Source: Bombyx mori (lineage: Eukaryota > Arthropoda > Insecta > Lepidoptera > Bombycidae). Taken from it: 64,000 nucleotides of DNA. The notes below the pieces were generated by a model that ran no database searches, was not told the origin of the DNA, and saw only the letters and a list, made by a program, of their open reading frames with translations. Where the stretch lies: positions 1,192,001 to 1,256,000 of the forward strand of contig NC_085131.1 in the NCBI RefSeq assembly GCF_030269925.1, in the 5' to 3' direction. The translations under genes were made by a program, and so were the position numbers. Below, piece by piece: positions 59,501-64,000 of this stretch; the first letter of the stretch is position 1; every line of letters starts with the position of its first letter.

Positions 59501-62500
59501 ATGACCTGGTAACTAAGACCTTTAGGTCAAGTCTTATTTTAATTTATGTTCTTAGTTTTACGAAAAATGACATTATGGAGTGAAATGAAATGAGATGATA
59601 TGGGATGAAATATAACCTCAGTAAAATGATGGTCACATACTGAGACTTTTTCAGTGGGCTTTTTGTAGGATCCCGAGGAGTTACGTCCAGCAGCTTTGTT
59701 TTATTTTCCAACATTTGTGCACTTTCTCAAATAGTTAATAAACTACCGTTATTACGCATTTAAATATTACGCAACCGAAACGCATTTCTGCCGTGAAGCA
59801 GTAATGCGTTTCGGTTTGAAGGGTGGGGCAGCCGTTGTAACTATACTGAGACCTTAGAACTTATATCTGAAGGTGGGTAGCGCATTTACGTTGTAGATGT
59901 CTATGGGCTCCAGTAACCACTTAACACCAGGTGGGCTGTGAGCTCGTCCACCCATCTAAGCAATAAAAAAAAATAAAAATAAAAAAAAGACGTGTGGTAC
60001 TCGGGGACTGCCGCGGTAAAGCTATTGCAAAGCATTTTTTATCAACTTATGCAATTGCAATTAGACAATAATAATTTAATATTAAAACAATAATAAAAAT
60101 AAGACCACGCTATATTTATAAACAAAAGCAAAACATTAACTGTCCCCTTCACACTCATAAGCTAGACCGCGTGAGAGAGAGATGGGCAGACTTTTCATGA
60201 TGCTCATGCAGTGCGACGTCACGCCGCGCGCTTATTCACAAACACTACACTAGCGAGCTACATAGTAGGCGTAGTGGGGGTGTCAGGTTATTTTCGTTAC
60301 GGAATTTCTTGATTCAGTCGCCGCGCTCAAGGCCCGCGATAAAAGCTATGCAATAGCTTAAAATTAAACCTGAAGAAACAGTAAATAGACAAAATAAAAC
60401 AAATCACATAACTTCACTCCTCGCGTTACCGCCAAAAAATCCCTACAATAAGCTGGTAACCAGGCACAGGGGCGGCGCGTGGGTACCTTTATGTGCGTGT
60501 CGGGGAGGTCGTCGCCCGAGTCGCTCTCAGTGTCGCCGTCCCGTTCGTTCTGTATCGCCGTCTCGCTTGCACGCACGTCCGGTGGGTCGGCCGCGCGTGG
60601 CTCCTCTGCGATGGTTTCCAGCTTACCTTCCGCTGCTTTAGTGTCCTCCTTGTCCGACGGCTCGTCTGCTCCAAGCCAAGAAATCATAAGCCTTGAAAAC
60701 ATACAAATTTCTAGGAAAAAAAAGGAAAAAGAAAATCGTTAGCAGTTAAAAAGCTGACCATCATCAGACACGGCTATCTCCTGGTCCTCCGCGTCGTCCC
60801 CGGGCGCGGCGGGCGGCTCCTCGTCTGCTCCCAGGGGCTGGCGCTCGCCGCGGTGCCGCTCTATGCAGCCGTCTTCGACCTGAAATGACGGCAGATTATT
60901 ATATATATTTTTGTTACTTAGATGTATGGACGAGCCCACAGCCCACCCACATATGAGATATAAGTTCTAAAGTCTCAGTATAGTTACAACGGCTGCCCCG
61001 CCCTTCAAACCGAAACGCATTACTGCTTCACGGCAGAAATAGGCGGGGTGGTGGTATCTACCCCGCGGACTCACAAGAGGTCCTATCACCAGTAAAAAAG
61101 TGTCTTCTAGTCATCAGACAGCGTAGATCCCTTCCCCTCCATTTAACGGATGTGTTGTAATTGCATGGTCCACACGGGTTACCCGTGTCGGCCTTTTAGG
61201 ATCGACAATAACAAATTTGTTTTTTTCTTACAGGTGTTTGCTCAACAGGCGAAATTCGATCATATTTACTGACAGCTTAAGGTTCTTTTCTGTAGATATT
61301 AAATCTTTTTCTCTTTCGTTTTACTATTGAAGATTTTCTTGTCGAGCCGGGATAAGGACTGTTTCCAATTTTTTTTTATAACAAGCATACGCATAACATA
61401 TACTCAATTAAAAAAAATCGGTTCACAAACTGAGGAGAACTATGTACCAAACTATTTTTTCTCTTCTTAGTTCCTTATAGATATTAAGATATATCAGGTG
61501 GTTGCTGCGTATTAAACTATTACATCCAACTTACTGGTTATGTTGCAATTTCAACAAATGCAATAGTGTCGGGTTATTAGTAACTCAACATTTATGTATT
61601 ATTGTATATATATGTTATAAGTAACAATGATCAGACGCATTATACAAGGATCATCTCTCTCTCTCTCTCTATCTTACTTTCTCTTTCTCTCACTCTCTCT
61701 CTCTCTCTCACTCTTCTCCATAGTATTTTATTGACACGTCGAAACCTCACCCGGAACATGAAACTGAAGCCGAACTGCAGATGCTCCGGTAGCAAGTAGT
61801 TCTTCTTCCCCCGGATCATGAAGGAGCCGGTGGTGAGGAACTCGCCGGAGGGCGCGGTCTTGCTGACCTGCGAGGCCTGCACCCACCACGACCGGGTCAG
61901 CACCTTGGCCTCCCAGGCCACGCTGGGGATCAAAACCTAATGTAGCAACAGTGGCGGATTAAAGGTTCAGAGCGCCCTAGGCAATCACTTTATCGGCGCC
62001 CCTGTACCGGCCATAAATGCCCATCATAATACTATAAATTTTAACTAGTTGTTTTTGCAATTACGATAACGTTGTATCATCAAACCTTAGACTTTATTAG
62101 ACCAGGACATTTAGTTCAGGCAAGTAGTTCTTAATCGTCGATATGTTATTTTCTTTATTTATTTAATAATTCTGAGCTCCCGCGCCCCTTGTAACTACAC
62201 GCCCCTTGGCACGTGCCTAGTTTGCCTTACGGATAATCCGCCTCTGTGTAGCAGACTGCTGTAAGTGGATTCAAAAGAGTATCGTGGAGAGAGATAAGAG
62301 CCATAGCTACTGATGACCACAGCTCTAAATATTCAAACCTGCGCGTGCAGCTTGGGTGCACGTGAAAGAAGTGTAACTTCTTTTGCGGTGCGTAGCATTG
62401 TGGTTTTCATCATTTTTCATACTTAAATCAAATTTCTCTTTTAATAGGGAATGAGTTGTAAAGAGAAATTCTTAGCTCTTTTTGTTCTTTCCCTCTCTCC

Positions 62501-63390
62501 AAGATAGAGTGGTTCGCGAGATCCTCAGTCTATTTTCTCACTTTCGCTCATCCTAAATTGCATATTTTCTCTCTAGCCATAACGAATCTGTCGCGAGTTA
62601 AGTTTTACTCTCAACGCGCCTAAAGAAGTTTAACTTCGATAATGAATGAGTAATTGTTATTACTTAATTAAAACTCGTTATAATTGCCTTGTAAATTGCT
62701 TTTTATATTGAGTACCTCGTTGCTGTTGTGCGGTGTGCTTAGTGCGAGTTTTTTAACGTTCTCGATAGCGTAAAAGTTAACTCATATTTGTATGGAATGG
62801 GATCGTTTGCGTACGTCTACCGCTAGGGGCGCTGTTCCAACTGCATACAAACTTGAGTTAACTTTTACGCTATCGAGAACGTTAAGAAACTTGCACTAAG
62901 CACACTGCTCGCTGAGGAATCTAATGGATATGCATGGGATATACCTGCTACATTTCATACCCGGCCTTATAGGCATGGGTGCCGCTAAATACCCGGTCCA
63001 TAAGCCCGGTATCAAAATACCTACAGGTATGAGCTAATGCGGTGGAAGTGAAAGTAAAAAAAAACCCATTGATATTTTTTTTTTATTCCTTAAATGTGTG
63101 GACGTGCTCACAGCCCACCTGGGTGTTAAGTGGTTACTGGAGCCCATTGACATCTACACTGGGTTTCTAGACCTGTACCAGTTCCGCTCATCTCTAGATG
63201 TACAGTACCTGTAGGCCACCGCGGCCTGCCCGGCCTCGGACAGGGTCCGGGGCGGGACGGTCCCACCCCTGGGGTTCTTGATGATGACGGACGAGGCGCC
63301 GGACAGGTCGGCGTGCACGTACACGTCGCCGGCCCTCATGTACCTCTTCACCAGGAGCTCGTTCTGCTGCTGGTCGCGGCCGGCTATCAC
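56507..63390 (-). CDS. NEMF: NEMF/Caliban (Rqc2), C-terminal part; 5' exons beyond the right edge
   Basis: Nine exons: 63209-63390, 61751-61922, 60759-60879, 60487-60665, 59229-59289, 58629-58837, 58346-58498, 57439-57569, 56507-56705 (stop TAA). They are in phase and give about 468 residues. The first exon is the NFACT-R domain with RDQQQNE and [13 protein letters not shown]; the second continues with [10 protein letters not shown] and [12 protein letters not shown] long acidic then Lys-rich linker follows, with [20 protein letters not shown]. The last two exons form NFACT-C (ALNHYK joined to YKVKLTPG, then [11 protein letters not shown]). Family knowledge: NEMF binds stalled 60S subunits with peptidyl-tRNA, recruits Listerin and directs C-terminal Ala (CAT) tailing. 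No earlier exon was found between 63391 and 64000. Confidence 0.92.
56755..57182. repeat. Family C unit fused to a Jockey-like ORF2 tail
   Basis: Family C runs 56755-57035 on the plus strand. The minus frame 57182-56925 reads [20 protein letters not shown] and then [11 protein letters not shown], the end of a Jockey-like ORF2, directly into the family C part. So family C is the 3' end of that LINE, or shares it. It lies in NEMF intron between 56706 and 57438. Confidence 0.7.
57290..57372 (-). repeat. Family B fragment
   Basis: Reverse copy (GCAGACGAGCACACGGCCCA) in the same NEMF intron. Confidence 0.6.
58045..58269. mobile_element. hAT-type MITE with perfect 8-bp duplication
   Basis: Flanks TATTAAAT at 58037-58044 and 58270-58277. 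Ends CACTCTTTCCCAAAGTGGG and TTTGGGAGCCCCTG pair imperfectly. 225 bp, no coding. 76 bases from NEMF exon 58346-58498. Confidence 0.8.
58895..59141 (+). repeat. Family A retroposon tail, complete
   Basis: In the NEMF intron between exons 58629-58837 and 59229-59289. Confidence 0.85.
59492..60444 (+). mobile_element. MITE-like element D, copy 4, split by other repeats
   Basis: Ends AGGGATTTTATGACC and GCCAAAAAATCCCT show the short inverted terminus. The middle (about 59764-60365) is replaced by a family A copy (59785-59988) and about 380 unrelated bases. Confidence 0.65.
60912..61093 (-). repeat. Family A retroposon tail
   Basis: Reverse copy in the NEMF intron 60880-61750. Confidence 0.8.
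61652..61716. repeat. (CT)n microsatellite
   Basis: Interrupted CT repeat about 35 bases before NEMF exon 61751-61922 on the plus-strand map; in the transcript it is a GA repeat just after the donor. Confidence 0.85.
61949..62246. mobile_element. hAT-type MITE abutting a NEMF splice acceptor
   Basis: Ends CAGTGGCGGATTAA and AATCCGCCTCTG. Flanks TGTAGCAA (61941-61948) and TGTAGCAG (62247-62254), 7/8 match. 298 bp. It lies 26 bases from the acceptor of exon 61751-61922. Confidence 0.87.
62343..62588 (+). repeat. Repeat family E, copy 2
   Basis: Colinear with 50148-50400, in the NEMF intron 61923-63208. Confidence 0.65.
62733..62905. mobile_element. Palindromic MITE (about 60-bp arms)
   Basis: The left arm GTGTGCTTAGTGCGAG and the right end CACTAAGCACAC are inverted. 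Arms run through TTCTCGATAGCGTAAAAGTT. The loop is about 50 bases. One arm recurs at 54888-54978. Confidence 0.8.
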
Positions 63391-64000
63391 CTGGAACCAC
63401 ACGTAATGATCAAGTCTTAGTCCACGTGGACGAGACCTTAAGACTTTAGGTATGTGAGCGGGGGGACGGAGAGGCGGGGGCACTTGCTGTTATTACTGAT
63501 ATGAGATTTGATACTATGACGGACGATATCATTATAAACTTTCGAGATTATTCTGAAACAAGTTCAGAGAGTTCTGAATCAAGTGTTTCAAAGGATATGC
63601 CAGAATAATTTCATATATCATTAAAATATGTCAGAATAATTTCATATAATTAATTTGTTTTTGGTTTATTTTACTATTAATTACAATATAGTTATTATAG
63701 ATAGGTACAATATAAACTCCTAAAAGTTTTTTTTTAGTTTAGTCATCACTGTTTAACCTCATGTGCGTTACGAGCAGTAAGCAACCCGCTCCCCTCACCC
63801 CTGTCGCCACCAACTAGTTCCGCGCGCATAATAATAGCATCAAGCAATACAGAGGGGTGAAGTCTGGATGATGATGATCATAAGTAATGCCATCTTGAAA
63901 TATTTTTTATATCGGAAGCCAGCAGTTACTCATCCATAGGAGTGCTTAGACCACAGCCCGTGGCAAATTCACAAATTAAGTGAATTTTATTGTCTCCTAA
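63391..64000. other. Right end of window, no exon recognised
   Basis: Part of a NEMF intron. A 31-codon acidic frame at 63516-63608 (MTDDIIINFRDYSETSSESS) is too short to call. A family A scrap lies just left at 63082-63161. Confidence 0.45.

Noticed and set aside
60364..60702. Whole 112-codon minus frame as one NEMF exon
   Set aside because: The part below 60487 runs into element D. The donor at 60486 gives the right phase to the next exon.

Overview
This is a eukaryotic window from a moth genome. Spliced genes with GT-AG introns sit among dense interspersed repeats. The repeat families (a tail reading GGTGGTAGGACCTCTTGTGA..., a Bm1-type SINE/LINE tail, Jockey- and R1-like LINE pieces, a BEL/Pao element) point to Bombyx, most likely B. 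mori or B. mandarina. This assignment rests on recalled repeat families, not on a search.

Six protein genes can be supported, five of them by splicing exons in phase by eye. From left to right they are: (1) the 5' half of Rrp5/PDCD11, a many-S1-domain ribosome biogenesis factor, minus strand, 22809 running off the left edge; (2) a complete BLVRB-like flavin/biliverdin reductase, plus strand, 25990-29995, 3 exons; (3) an unrecognised single-exon Ser/Thr-rich protein, minus strand, 30239-30931, tail-to-tail with BLVRB; (4) complete MTG1, a mitochondrial ribosome-assembly GTPase, minus strand, 33109-34924, 3 exons; (5) a complete radial spoke head protein of the RSPH4A/6A family, plus strand, 37738-54755, 14 exons; (6) the 3' half of NEMF/Caliban, a ribosome quality-control factor, minus strand, from off the right edge to 56507, 9 exons seen. 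The genes share no obvious pathway, although Rrp5, MTG1 and NEMF all act on ribosomes.

The most striking structure is a 13,431-bp tandem array of a BEL/Pao LTR retrotransposon (4763-18193) inside Rrp5 intron 5, antisense to the gene. It has four 708-bp LTRs and three internal regions at an exact 4241-bp period, and one 5-bp target duplication (ATTAC) flanks the whole array. All three units carry the same internal deletions: sequence after the RT YVDD motif and the integrase core are missing.

The RSPH gene hosts a 5.0-kb gypsy-like LTR element (41685-46705, 4-bp duplication AGTA). Several short DNA transposons with clear ends are also present: two TTAA-flanked piggyBac-type MITEs, three hAT-type MITEs with 8-bp duplications, an element carrying a G-rich hairpin block, and several fold-back or palindromic repeats. 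In three places a transposon lies within about 30 bp of a splice acceptor. No tRNA, rRNA or CRISPR array was recognised.
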